The translations under genes and the position numbers were made by a program. The notes beneath the pieces are model-generated. The model was not told where the DNA came from. It searched no databases and saw only the letters and a program-made list of their open reading frames with translations. Below are positions 8,173 to 16,412 of a stretch of 64,000 nt of DNA, piece by piece; position 1 is the stretch's first letter, and every line of letters starts with the position of its first letter. The stretch is taken from contig NZ_CP108494.1 of assembly GCF_041435435.1 (NCBI RefSeq), positions 5,614,501-5,678,500 of the forward strand, given 5' to 3'. This stretch comes from Streptomyces sp. NBC_01241. GTDB lineage: Bacteria; Actinomycetota; Actinomycetes; Streptomycetales; Streptomycetaceae.

Positions 8173-9045
8173 TCAGGCCAGTCCGCGCCGCGCGACCGCG
8201 GGTTCCCGGTGGCCGGCGATGGACGCGACCATGTCCAGCACCTGCCGCGTCTCCGCCACCTCGTGCACCCGGTACACCCGCGCCCCCAGCCACGCCGACA
8301 CGGCCGTCGTCGCGAGCGTCCCGAGCAACCGTTCCTTCACCGGCCGGTCGAGCGTCTCGCCGACGAAGTCCTTGTTGGACAGCGATACGAGGACGGGCCA
8401 GCCGGTCTCCGTCATCTCGTCGAGCCGGCGCGTCGCCTCCAGGGAATGCCGGGTGTTCTTCCCGAAGTCGTGACCGGGGTCGATCATGATCCCGTCCGGC
8501 CGCACCCCGAGCCCGACCGCCCGCTCGGCCAGCCCCGCCGTCACGCGCAGGATGTCCGCCATCACGTCGTCGTACGCGACCCGGTGCGGCCGGGTCCGCG
8601 GTTCGGCGCCGCCCGCGTGCGTACACACCAGACCGGCGCCGTAGCGCGCGGCGACGTCCGCGAGCCTCGGGTCGACGCCGCCCCACGCGTCGTTCAGCAC
8701 GTCGGCACCGGCCTCGCAGACCGCCTCGCCGACGTCGTGGCGCCAGGTGTCGACGCTGATCACCACGTCCGGGTGGCGGCGCCGCACCTCCGCGACGAAG
8801 CCCACCGTGCGACGGGCCTCCTCCTCGGCGGTCACCTCTTCACCGGGGCCCGCCTTCACGCCCCCGATGTCGACGATCGCCGCGCCGTCCGCGATCGCCT
8901 GCTCGACCCGGGCGAGCGCGGGCTCGTCCCGGAAGGTCGCGCCCTGGTCGTAGAAGGAGTCCGGGGTACGGTTCACGATCGCCATGATCACCGGCTCGTG
9001 CGCACCGAATTCACGCCGCCCGAGCCTGAGCGCACCGCTTCGCAT
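8173..9045 (-). CDS. folP2: Dihydropteroate synthase homologue, FolP2-like
   Basis: 290 aa. A TIM-barrel pterin-binding protein with MAIVNRTPDSFYDQGATF near the N-terminus (NxTPDSF family motif), VDIGGVKAGPG, ISVDTWRHDVGEAV, ILNDAWGG-type motifs and MIDPGHDFGKN. Two details argue for the FolP2 branch rather than the sulfonamide-target FolP1. The usual SRK motif reads SNK (SLSNKDFVGETL), and DIGGVKAGPG replaces the canonical DIGGESTRPG. In mycobacteria FolP2 (Rv1207) is reported not to act as a normal DHPS, so a true folate role is doubtful. It is divergent from the DivIVA-domain gene. Confidence 0.8.
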   Translation of the reverse strand: MRSGALRLGRREFGAHEPVIMAIVNRTPDSFYDQGATFRDEPALARVEQAIADGAAIVDIGGVKAGPGEEVTAEEEARRTVGFVAEVRRRHPDVVISVDTWRHDVGEAVCEAGADVLNDAWGGVDPRLADVAARYGAGLVCTHAGGAEPRTRPHRVAYDDVMADILRVTAGLAERAVGLGVRPDGIMIDPGHDFGKNTRHSLEATRRLDEMTETGWPVLVSLSNKDFVGETLDRPVKERLLGTLATTAVSAWLGARVYRVHEVAETRQVLDMVASIAGHREPAVARRGLA

Positions 9046-9155
9046 CCCGTGTATCTCCTCTGGATAGATCGCCCGTGGGTCGCCTGCGACCCTAACTGTC
9101 GGTACCGCATGGCACGATCGGACTCGGACAGGTTTCCGCTCTTGGGGAGATACGC

Positions 9156-9737
9156 GTGTTCTGGTTCTTGCTGCTGGCGATGGTGGTGGTCGTGGCCGCG
9201 GTCACCCTCGCGGTGGTCGGCGGAGGGAAGAGCGCCGTCCTGCAGGACGTGGCGCCCGAGCAGCTGACCGACCCGCTGCCCGCGACGCGTCCGGTCGGTC
9301 GCGCGGACGTCGAGGCGGTGCGGCTGCCCGTGACCGTACGCGGCTACCGCATGACGGATGTCGACGAGGTGCTCGGCAGACTCGGCGCCGAGCTCGCCGA
9401 GCGGGACGCGCGGATCGCGGAGCTGGAGTCGGCGCTGGCCGGGGCGCAGGCGACCGCGGTCGGCGGCCCCGATCTCCTCAAGCGGCCGGAGGACCGGCCG
9501 CAGCCGGCCACGGAGCGCCCCGAGGACCGCCCGAAGGCGCCGTGGGAGGCGCCGGGCCGGGAACCCCGGCAGGAACCCCGGCAGGACCCCGGACAGGGCC
9601 CTTGGCAGGCCACCCGGTCCGATCCGCAGCGCGACGCCTGGCAGGCGCCGCAGCGGGACCTCCGGCAGGACCCCCGGCCCGATCCGTGGCAAACGCCCGG
9701 ACAGCCCCAGCGAACCGGAGAGGAGCCCCGGCGATGA
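9156..9737 (+). CDS. DivIVA-domain membrane protein with disordered Pro/Gln/Arg tail
   Basis: 193 aa, GTG start. Residues 1-22 form a single membrane segment (FWFLLLAMVVVVAAVTLAVV). A DivIVA-type motif follows at ~57-80 (LPVTVRGYRMTDVDEVLGRL), then a short coiled coil (LAERDARIAELESAL). The last ~90 residues are low-complexity, built on repeated EPRQEPRQDP, DPW and PQR units. The DivIVA motif mediates curved-membrane and oligomer binding in Wag31/DivIVA; here it is membrane-anchored, so a septal or polar scaffold role is inferred. The stop overlaps the ATG of tag (ATGA), indicating coupled translation. Confidence 0.75.
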   Translation: MFWFLLLAMVVVVAAVTLAVVGGGKSAVLQDVAPEQLTDPLPATRPVGRADVEAVRLPVTVRGYRMTDVDEVLGRLGAELAERDARIAELESALAGAQATAVGGPDLLKRPEDRPQPATERPEDRPKAPWEAPGREPRQEPRQDPGQGPWQATRSDPQRDAWQAPQRDLRQDPRPDPWQTPGQPQRTGEEPRR

Positions 9738-10324
9738 GCGGCGGCGCACAGACGGCCCCGGACGGCGGACTGCGCTGCCCCTGGGGGCTCTCCACCGAGG
9801 ACTACCTCGCGTACCACGACACCGAATGGGGCAAGTCCGTCCACGGCGACGACGCCCTGTTCGAACGGCTCTGCCTGGAGGCGTTCCAGTCCGGCCTCTC
9901 CTGGCTGACGATCCTGCGCCGCCGAGAGGGCTTCCGCTCCGCCTTCGCCGGGTTCAAGATCCCTGCCGTGGCGGAGTTCACCGATGCCGACAAGGAGCGG
10001 CTCCTCGCCGACACCGGGATCATCCGCAACCGGGCGAAGATCGAGGCGACCCTCGCCAACGCCAAGGTCCTGGCCGACTGGCGCCCGGGCGAGCTGGACG
10101 ACCTGATCTGGTCCCACGCCCCCGACCCGGCCGGCCGTCCGGCCCCGCGCACCGTCGAAGACGTCGCCGCGGTCACTCCGGAGTCCACGGCGCTGGCCAA
10201 GGACCTCAAGAAGCGCGGGATCCGGTTCGTCGGACCCACGACGGCCTACGCCCTGATGCAGGCCTGCGGCCTGGTCGACGACCACCTGGCCGACTGCGTG
10301 GCACGCGGAGGAGCGGGGGCGTAG
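9734..10324 (+). CDS. tag: DNA-3-methyladenine glycosylase I
   Basis: 196 aa, ATG overlapping the previous stop. The family block CPWGLSTEDYLAYHDTEWG (zinc Cys and His) lies near the N-terminus. FERLCLEAFQSGLSWLTIL (catalytic Glu region) follows, and the C-terminal DDHLADC supplies the second zinc His/Cys pair. It excises 3-methyladenine from alkylated DNA in base excision repair. The four zinc ligands look intact. The gene converges with the enoyl-CoA hydratase-like gene with only 18 bases between, so transcripts must overlap. Confidence 0.93.
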   Translation: MSGGAQTAPDGGLRCPWGLSTEDYLAYHDTEWGKSVHGDDALFERLCLEAFQSGLSWLTILRRREGFRSAFAGFKIPAVAEFTDADKERLLADTGIIRNRAKIEATLANAKVLADWRPGELDDLIWSHAPDPAGRPAPRTVEDVAAVTPESTALAKDLKKRGIRFVGPTTAYALMQACGLVDDHLADCVARGGAGA

Positions 10325-10342
10325 GCCTGGTCGGCAGGGCGG

Positions 10343-11155
10343 CTACCGCCCGAGGTACTTCGGCTTCTCCTTGTTCAGGAACGCCTGCACCGCGATCGTG
10401 TGGTCCTCGGACGCGCCCGCCTTCGTCTGGAGTTCGCCCTCCTTCTCCAGCGCCTCGCTCAGGGTGTGAGCGGCGCCGTAGGCCAGGGACTCCTTGAGCG
10501 CGGCGTACGCCACCGTGGGACCGGACGCCAGGGCGCGGGCCACACCGGCGGCCTCGGCGGCCAGGTCGGCCGCGGGCACCAGCTTGTTCACGATGCCCAG
10601 CTCGTGGGCGTCCTGCGCGGAGATCGACCGCGGGAAGAGCAGCAGATCGGCGGCGCGGCTCTGCCCGATCAGACGGGGCAGCGTCCAGGAGACGCCCGAG
10701 TCGGCAGTCAGGGCGACACCGGCGAAGGACGTGTTGAACGAGGCGGTGTCGGCGACCACCCGGTAGTCGCAGGCCAGCGCGAACCCGAAACCGGCCCCGG
10801 CCGCGACACCGTTCACCCCGGCGACGACCGGCTTGGGCATCTCGGTGATGGCCCGCACGATCGGGTTGTAGTGCTCCTGCACGGTGCTCAGCGCGTTGCC
10901 GCCGCCGGACTCACGGGCCTCGGCGAGCTTGCCGACGTGCTCCTTCAGATCCTGGCCGACGCAGAAGGCGCGCCCGGTCGCGGTGAGCAGAACGGCCCGT
11001 ACGGCCGTGTCGGCCGCCGCGGACTGCAGCGCGTCACGGAGTGCCACCTTGGCCTCGGCGTTCATGGCGTTCATCGCGTCGGGGCGGTTGATCGTGATCG
11101 TCGCGAGTCCGTCGCTCACTTCATGGAGCACGCTGTCCGCCATCTGGTCGGCCAT
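10343..11155 (-). CDS. Enoyl-CoA hydratase/isomerase family protein (PaaG-like active site)
   Basis: 270 aa from the ATG at 11155 (MADQMADSVLHEV), which has GAGGGGAC upstream; a longer frame to 11245 adds an unlikely 30-residue Cys-rich extension. Crotonase-fold motifs: GRAFCVGQDLKEH (oxyanion hole), GVNGVAAGAGFGFALACDYR and GVALTADSGVSWTLPRLIG. The two catalytic glutamates of classical crotonase are missing (the first region reads GAGFGFA, the second TADSG). An Asp in DSG matches PaaG-type delta3-delta2 enoyl-CoA isomerases. Isomerase activity is therefore the better guess. No pathway genes are adjacent. Confidence 0.85.
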   Translation of the reverse strand: MADQMADSVLHEVSDGLATITINRPDAMNAMNAEAKVALRDALQSAAADTAVRAVLLTATGRAFCVGQDLKEHVGKLAEARESGGGNALSTVQEHYNPIVRAITEMPKPVVAGVNGVAAGAGFGFALACDYRVVADTASFNTSFAGVALTADSGVSWTLPRLIGQSRAADLLLFPRSISAQDAHELGIVNKLVPAADLAAEAAGVARALASGPTVAYAALKESLAYGAAHTLSEALEKEGELQTKAGASEDHTIAVQAFLNKEKPKYLGR

Positions 11156-11468
11156 TTCGCTGTCCCCTCTGCACCTCGGGCAATGCCTGTCCAGGCAAGC
11201 ATGGCCGACTCGGGCCGGAGCGAACATGTGACCTGCGTCTAACAATTGCGCTCCGATGAAGGGGCGCGGGGGGCGGAGTATCGCAGCTCGATCGCCGAAT
11301 TGGGTGGTTTTGAGAGAGCGCGTTGCGCAAGCGATGCCGACCGATGTTGGTCATCGGGGTCTGTGATGCGGGATAATGGCCATGAAGCAATGTGTTCGAT
11401 GCCGGTGACACAGCGCCTGTCATGGGGCCGCCGGTTGCGATGAGCTGGTTTCAGGAAGGGGAACGAGC
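11156..11468. promoter_or_regulatory. 313-bp divergent promoter region
   Basis: The region lies between the enoyl-CoA hydratase-like gene (minus) and the DUF3117 gene (plus). TTGGTC (11347-11352) and GATAAT (11372-11377), spaced 19 nt, make a plausible HrdB-type promoter for DUF3117 with an ~85-nt leader. A less GC-rich stretch at 11220-11250 (CTAACAATTG) could serve the minus-strand gene. No convincing small ORF was found. Confidence 0.4.
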
Positions 11469-11636
11469 ATGGCGGCCATGAAGCCGCGGACGGGCGACGG
11501 CCCGCTCGAGGTGACAAAGGAGGGGCGGGGCATCGTCATGCGCGTTCCGCTCGAAGGCGGCGGTCGGCTTGTCGTGGAGCTGACTCCGGACGAGGCCGAT
11601 GCACTCGGCGATGCCCTCAAGAAGGTCGTCGGCTGA
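11469..11636 (+). CDS. DUF3117 small conserved protein
   Basis: 55 aa, ATG with GGAAGGGG upstream. The sequence MAAMKPRTGDGPLEV continues into an alternating hydrophobic pattern (GIVMRVPLEGGGRLVVELTP) and ends in a short helix (DEADALGDALKKVVG). It is the near-invariant actinobacterial DUF3117 protein (from memory the Rv1211 equivalent next to tag). Function unknown. The compact all-beta plus helix form and extreme conservation suggest a structural partner. A strong palindromic terminator follows 20 bases after the stop. Confidence 0.9.
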   Translation: MAAMKPRTGDGPLEVTKEGRGIVMRVPLEGGGRLVVELTPDEADALGDALKKVVG

Positions 11637-11656
11637 GCAGAGGCGCCCACACTTCT

Positions 11657-11693
11657 CCACTGCCCCGGCACGGTGACCGTGCCGGGGCAGTGG
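11657..11693. terminator. Bidirectional hairpin terminator
   Basis: A perfect 18-bp stem (11657-11674 with 11676-11693) around a single G. It lies between the DUF3117 gene and the convergent O-methyltransferase gene. Confidence 0.88.
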
Positions 11694-11836
11694 TGCATCC
11701 GCAGCCGGTGCGCCCGGGGATCCGGACCCGTGGATCAAGCCCGTCCGACGATTGATGGCACTCCTGGGGCGCCGGGTCGCCCGGGCAGGAGCACGACCCC
11801 GGCACCGGCCTCGGCACCGACCCTGTTCCGGGGGCG

Positions 11837-12502
11837 TCAGCCCCTGCGCACCGCGCACAGCAAGCCGTCGCCCACGGGCAGCAGCGTCGCCATCAGCTCC
11901 TGGCTCTCCCGTACGGCCCGCAGCAGCTCCCGCAGCCGCAATACCTCCGCGGGCTGCGCCGCGGAGTCGACCGTACGGCCGTTGGCGAAGACTCCCTCGA
12001 AGCAGACCAGGCCGCCGGGCCGCAGCAGGCGCAACGATTCAGCGAGACAGTCCAGGCTCTCCAGCCGGTCGCCGTCGCAGAACACGAGGTCGTATCCGCC
12101 GTCCGCGAGTCGCGGCAGCACGTCCAGGGCGCGGCCGGGAATGAAGCGGGCCCGGTTGGCGGCGAACCCCGCGGCCCGGAACGCCTCACGGGCGAACTGC
12201 TGGCGTTCGGGCTCGGGGTCGACCGTGGTCAGCACCCCGTCGGGCCGCATGCCGTGCAGCAGATAGAGCCCGGACACGCCGGTCCCCGTCCCGATTTCGG
12301 CCACCGCTTTGGCGTCCGTCGTGGCAGCGAGCAAGCGCAGCGCGGCGCCGGTACCTGGGGACACCGAGCGAAGTCCTGCCTCCCGGGCCCGGTCCCGGGC
12401 CCAGTGCAATGCTTCGTCCTCGGCGACAAAGGCGTCGGCGAACGCCCAGCTCGTCTGCCGGTTGGCGGTAATGACCCTCTCCTGTCCCCGTAGTTGGCGC
12501 AA
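11837..12502 (-). CDS. Class I SAM-dependent O-methyltransferase
   Basis: 221 aa if the TTG at 12502 is used (LRQLRGQERVI); no ATG/GTG start is better placed, and the true start may be near ITANRQTSWAF. It belongs to the catechol O-methyltransferase-like family: AEIGTGTGVSGLYLL (SAM motif I, ~67-81), LTTVDPEPERQ (motif II) and LVFCDGDRLESLD (metal/substrate Asp region). From memory it matches the mycobacterial Rv1220c position, divergent from sigE. The substrate is unknown; members often methylate catechols or phenolics with Mg2+. Confidence 0.85.
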   Translation of the reverse strand: MRQLRGQERVITANRQTSWAFADAFVAEDEALHWARDRAREAGLRSVSPGTGAALRLLAATTDAKAVAEIGTGTGVSGLYLLHGMRPDGVLTTVDPEPERQQFAREAFRAAGFAANRARFIPGRALDVLPRLADGGYDLVFCDGDRLESLDCLAESLRLLRPGGLVCFEGVFANGRTVDSAAQPAEVLRLRELLRAVRESQELMATLLPVGDGLLCAVRRG

Positions 12503-12683
12503 CGGTGACTGTATCCGCTGCGCCCGGGAACCCGCAGATGGGACCGGGCGTTGTGCAAGGGCAGGGGAAAGCGCATGGAATCGGCCCGCGGATCGGGTCC
12601 GGGGCCATGGGCCGGCGGTTCCCGGGGTGATCCCCGGCCCCAGCAGGAAAAAGGCTTATCCGGAGCTAACGGGCGAGGTGGCT

Positions 12684-13445
12684 ATGGTAGGGGCTCCGCT
12701 GGACACCACCAGAGCCGATAGGGGAGGTGCGGCTGCGCCTGTGGATCGGAGAGGAGTGCTGCGGCGCTTCCTCGGATCGGCGGGTGAGCCGAAATCCGTG
12801 ACCAACATCGCTGACCGTTCTTCCAACGATTCCGCACCGACCGCGACCTTCGCCTCCGATGCGGACTCCCAGGTGTGGACGCCGCCTTCATGGGAAGAGA
12901 TCGTCAGCACGCACAGCGGCCGTGTCTACCGCCTCGCCTACCGGCTGACGGGCAACCAGCACGATGCGGAGGACCTCACGCAGGAGGTCTTCGTCCGCGT
13001 GTTCCGGTCGCTGTCCACCTATACGCCGGGCACCTTCGAGGGCTGGCTGCACCGCATCACGACCAATCTGTTCCTGGACATGGTCCGTCGTAAGCAGCGG
13101 ATCCGCTTCGACTCCCTCGGCGACGACGCCGCCGAGCGGCTGCCGAGCCGTGAACCGTCCCCGCAGCAGGTCTTCAACGACACGCATTTCGACGCGGACG
13201 TGCAGCAGGCGCTGGACACCCTCGCGCCCGAATTCCGTGCCGCCGTCGTGCTCTGTGACATCGAGGGCCTCTCGTACGAGGAGATCGCCGCGACGCTGGG
13301 CGTGAAGCTCGGCACCGTGCGCAGCCGTATCCACCGCGGTCGCTCGCACCTGCGCAAGGCGCTGCAGCACCGTTCGCCCGAGGCCCGTGCCGAGCAGCGC
13401 TCGCTGGCGGGCGCGATCCTGGCAGGGGAGGGCGGAGCGGCGTGA
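12684..13445 (+). CDS. sigE: ECF RNA polymerase sigma factor SigE
   Basis: 253 aa, ATG at 12684 with GAGGTGGCT upstream. After a ~70-residue N-terminal extension come region 2 (RVYRLAYRLTGNQHDAEDL, then TQEVFVRVFRSLSTY) and region 4 (LDTLAPEFRAAVVLCDIEGL, then EEIAATLGVKLGTVRSRIHR). It matches the mycobacterial-type SigE; this is not the differently named S. coelicolor SigE of the CseBC system. Such factors direct envelope and oxidative stress genes. The stop overlaps the anti-sigma GTG (GTGA), so the two are translationally coupled; htrA and tatB follow in the same direction. Confidence 0.92.
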   Translation: MVGAPLDTTRADRGGAAAPVDRRGVLRRFLGSAGEPKSVTNIADRSSNDSAPTATFASDADSQVWTPPSWEEIVSTHSGRVYRLAYRLTGNQHDAEDLTQEVFVRVFRSLSTYTPGTFEGWLHRITTNLFLDMVRRKQRIRFDSLGDDAAERLPSREPSPQQVFNDTHFDADVQQALDTLAPEFRAAVVLCDIEGLSYEEIAATLGVKLGTVRSRIHRGRSHLRKALQHRSPEARAEQRSLAGAILAGEGGAA

Positions 13446-14527
13446 GTGGCACAAGCCCGACCCCCGCGGAGCAGCATCTGGGGGACCGGCTCGCCGCGCT
13501 TATCGACGGCGAGTTGAAACACGATGCCCGTGAGCGGGTGCTCGCCCACCTCGCGACCTGCGCCAAGTGCAAGGCCGAGGCAGCCGCACAGCGGCGCCTG
13601 AAGAGCGTCTTCGCTCAGTCCGCCCCGCCTTCGCCGTCCGAGGGCTTCCTTGCCCGGCTGCAGGGCCTTCCCGGGGGTCCGGGGGGTGACGACGACGGCC
13701 AGGGAAGACCATCCGGCGGCTCCGGGCGTTTCGCCGACGGGCTTTTCCCGGTGATCCAGCAGCCCGGCAGCCGCAGCGATTCGCCGGGGAGTTCACCACT
13801 GGGGAGCTTCGGCTTCGCTCCGCTCCCGCACGGCTCGACCGCCGTACTGCCGGGTGGGCCGTCCTCCCGTTCGGGCTTCCGCATCCATGAGGTGGGCCGC
13901 GAGCCGGACCGGTCGCCGTGGCGCGGCCGGAGGTTCGCCTTCGCCGCGGCCAGCGCCGTATCGCTGGCGGCCATCGCCCTGGGCGGTGCGCTGCCGACGG
14001 GCGCGGGTTCCAGCGCCCCGGCCCGCGCCGCGGGCGCCGGAAACGCGGTGACCCCGCTCGACGCCGCTTCGCGAGGCGAGAGCAACGGCTCGGTGAGCCG
14101 TCGCAACGGTGGCGGTCAGGGCGCGCTCGCCGCTACGGAGGCGGGCGACAGCGCGACCGCCGTCGCCCCGCCGTCCGTGTCCGAGGTCACACCGGCGGCG
14201 CCCGCCACGGCCCCCGCACTGCTCTCCTCCGCAACCCTCGTGCCCAAAGACCTCGCGTCCGGAAGCCTGGCGTCCGGGACCCTCGCGCCCGGAACCCTGA
14301 CATCCGGAACCCTGACCGGGAACACCTTCGGCGTCCCGGTCCTGACCAATGTGTCCGCGCCACCGCTGATACGCCCGACCGGCACGTCCCCGCTCTTCGC
14401 GCGGGTGCTCGGGCGGCTCGCCCCGCAGCCCCCCGCCCCTTCCGCCCCGCCGTCCTGGGCGCAGCCGTCGGCCTCGGTCCTCCCCACCCCCGCCGACCGC
14501 GGTCTGCCGCTTTCCGCCCGGCGCTGA
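13442..14527 (+). CDS. ZAS-type anti-sigma factor (RseA-like)
   Basis: 361 aa, GTG overlapping the sigE stop. Residues ~10-50 form a zinc-associated anti-sigma domain with HLATCAKCK (HxxxCxxC) and an upstream LAALIDGEL helix. This domain holds its cognate sigma factor inactive. A probable membrane segment lies at ~164-182 (FAFAAASAVSLAAIALGGA). The outer part is disordered and contains four tandem ASGTL-type pentapeptides. The arrangement fits regulated proteolysis of a membrane-bound anti-sigma factor, perhaps involving the adjacent HtrA; that link is inference. Confidence 0.87.
   Translation: MSGTSPTPAEQHLGDRLAALIDGELKHDARERVLAHLATCAKCKAEAAAQRRLKSVFAQSAPPSPSEGFLARLQGLPGGPGGDDDGQGRPSGGSGRFADGLFPVIQQPGSRSDSPGSSPLGSFGFAPLPHGSTAVLPGGPSSRSGFRIHEVGREPDRSPWRGRRFAFAAASAVSLAAIALGGALPTGAGSSAPARAAGAGNAVTPLDAASRGESNGSVSRRNGGGQGALAATEAGDSATAVAPPSVSEVTPAAPATAPALLSSATLVPKDLASGSLASGTLAPGTLTSGTLTGNTFGVPVLTNVSAPPLIRPTGTSPLFARVLGRLAPQPPAPSAPPSWAQPSASVLPTPADRGLPLSARR
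14255..14314 (+). repeat. Four in-frame 15-nt repeats in the anti-sigma gene
   Basis: Units at 14255-14269, 14270-14284, 14285-14299 and 14300-14314 encode ASGSL, ASGTL, APGTL and TSGTL in the extracytoplasmic linker. The period is a multiple of three, so copy-number change keeps the frame. Confidence 0.85.
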
Positions 14528-14637
14528 CCGGGGTCTGCGCAGATATTCGCAAACCTGGTTGAATTCCGGGAGCAGTTCCGGGAGGGACGCCCCTGCGGGG
14601 GCGTGCAGAGGCCAGTTGCGGCAGTTGCGGGGAGATC

Positions 14638-16314
14638 ATGGAAGACGGGAAGTCCGCCGGACCGAAGGCGAAATGGTGGAGCCGGCCCGCGCCGGGACGC
14701 ACCACCCGCACAGTGCCGGACGGGCCGTCCCCCGTACAGGACACGGCACCCACGGCCGAAGCGACGGACGAGACGGCCGTGACAGACATGACGGAAGCGC
14801 CCACGCCCGAGCCCATGGCGTCCGTACCGGCCGCGCGGCCCGCGACGCCGCTGCACCAGCCCGACGAGTACAGCACCCCGCCCTACGGCGGACCCGGCCC
14901 CTGGGCACCCGCACCACCCGTACAGCGACCGGTCCCGACCCCCGCGCACGGCACCCCCGTACCCCCGCAGTACGCCGGGACGAACGGCGCGGGCATCCCC
15001 ACCGGCCCCACCCCGCCTGCAGCACCCACCGCACCTGGTTTCACACCCCCACCCATGCACATGCCCACGCCCCCTCCCTCGCTCCCGCAGCAGCCTCAGA
15101 CGCAGCCCCAGTCGACGCAGTGGCTCCAGTACGACCCCTGGGGTGCGCCCCGGCAGCCGCTGACGAACCCGGGCCCGCCGCTCGGGGCCGACACCGGCCG
15201 TAAGAAGAACCGTCGTGGCTCCCTCCTCATCGGCGCCGTGCTGCTCGCACTGGTGGCGGGCGGCATCGGCGGTGGCATCGGCGCCTACATCGAGCGCAAC
15301 GGCGGCCTCACCCAGGTCGAGCTTCCGCAGGCCGGCCGGAACAGCGGGGGCCGCGCCCCCGACAGCGTCGCGGGTATCGCCGCCAGCGCGCTGCCCAGCG
15401 TGGTCACCCTCCATGTCAGCGGCACCACCGAATCCGGCACCGGCACCGGCTTCGTGCTCGACAATTCCGGCCACATCCTCACCAACAACCACGTCGTCGC
15501 CCCGGCCGGGTCCTCCGGCGACATCACCGTGACGTTCAGCGGTGGCGAGACCGCGCGCGCCGAGATCGTCGGCAAGGACAGCGGCTACGACCTGGCCGTG
15601 GTCAAGGTCACCGGCGTCTCCGGCCTCAAGCCGCTGCCGCTGGGCAACTCCGACAACGTGCGGGTCGGCGACCCCGTGGTGGCCATCGGCGCCCCCTTCG
15701 ACCTGTCCAACACCGTCACCTCCGGCATCATCAGCGCCAAGGGCCGGCCGATCACCGCGGGCGGCGAGAAGGGCGACGGCAGCGACGTCAGTTACGTCGA
15801 CGCGCTGCAGACCGATGCCCCGATCAACCCGGGCAACTCCGGCGGTCCGCTCGTCGACACCGATGCCCATGTCATAGGTATCAACAGCGCCATCCGTGCC
15901 GCCGACAGCGGTTCGAGCGCCGAGGGCGGACAGGCGGGGTCCATCGGTCTCGGCTTCGCCATCCCGATCAACCAGGGCAAGCGGGTCGCAGAGGAACTGA
16001 TCAACACCGGGAAGGCCACCCACCCGGTGATCGGCGTCACGCTCGACATGAAGTACACGGGGGACGGCGCCAAGGTCGGCACGAAGGGGGCGGCCGGCAA
16101 GCCCTCGGTGACGCCGGACGGACCCGGGGCCAAGGCCGGGATCCGGCCCGGGGACATCATCACCGAGGTCGACGGCCAGCGGGTGCACAGCGGTGAGGAG
16201 CTGATTGTGAAGATCCGCGCGCACCGTCCCGGCGACCGGCTGGACCTCGGTCTGACCCGAGGTGGTAAAGACCTGTCCATCTCCTTGACCCTCGGTTCGG
16301 CAACCGGCATGTGA
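14638..16314 (+). CDS. htrA: HtrA-like membrane serine protease with PDZ domain
   Basis: 558 aa, ATG with GGGGAG just upstream. A ~180-residue Pro-rich cytoplasmic region is followed by a membrane segment (LLIGAVLLALVAGGIGGGIG, ~197-216) and a trypsin-like domain. The triad is H285 (TNNHVV), D318 (YDLAVVKV) and S401 (NPGNSGGPL). A C-terminal PDZ domain covers ~460-555 (KAGIRPGDIITEVDGQRVHS). It should degrade misfolded extracytoplasmic proteins and may cleave regulators. A small hairpin (14587-14604) lies in the leader. Downstream of sigE and its anti-sigma gene, it forms the conserved actinobacterial stress operon. Confidence 0.92.
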   Translation: MEDGKSAGPKAKWWSRPAPGRTTRTVPDGPSPVQDTAPTAEATDETAVTDMTEAPTPEPMASVPAARPATPLHQPDEYSTPPYGGPGPWAPAPPVQRPVPTPAHGTPVPPQYAGTNGAGIPTGPTPPAAPTAPGFTPPPMHMPTPPPSLPQQPQTQPQSTQWLQYDPWGAPRQPLTNPGPPLGADTGRKKNRRGSLLIGAVLLALVAGGIGGGIGAYIERNGGLTQVELPQAGRNSGGRAPDSVAGIAASALPSVVTLHVSGTTESGTGTGFVLDNSGHILTNNHVVAPAGSSGDITVTFSGGETARAEIVGKDSGYDLAVVKVTGVSGLKPLPLGNSDNVRVGDPVVAIGAPFDLSNTVTSGIISAKGRPITAGGEKGDGSDVSYVDALQTDAPINPGNSGGPLVDTDAHVIGINSAIRAADSGSSAEGGQAGSIGLGFAIPINQGKRVAEELINTGKATHPVIGVTLDMKYTGDGAKVGTKGAAGKPSVTPDGPGAKAGIRPGDIITEVDGQRVHSGEELIVKIRAHRPGDRLDLGLTRGGKDLSISLTLGSATGM

Positions 16315-16412
16315 CGGCCACGGACGCTACCGCGTGGGCAGTTTCGGCGGGTACCGTGGTCCGGGTCCGGACCTCGACCGACACGGTCTCGGAGAACACA
16401 AGGAGCAACAGG

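Noticed and set aside
10343..11155. Active enoyl-CoA hydratase in a fatty-acid degradation operon
   Set aside because: Both catalytic glutamates of classical hydratases are replaced and no beta-oxidation genes are adjacent, so the call is limited to hydratase/isomerase family.
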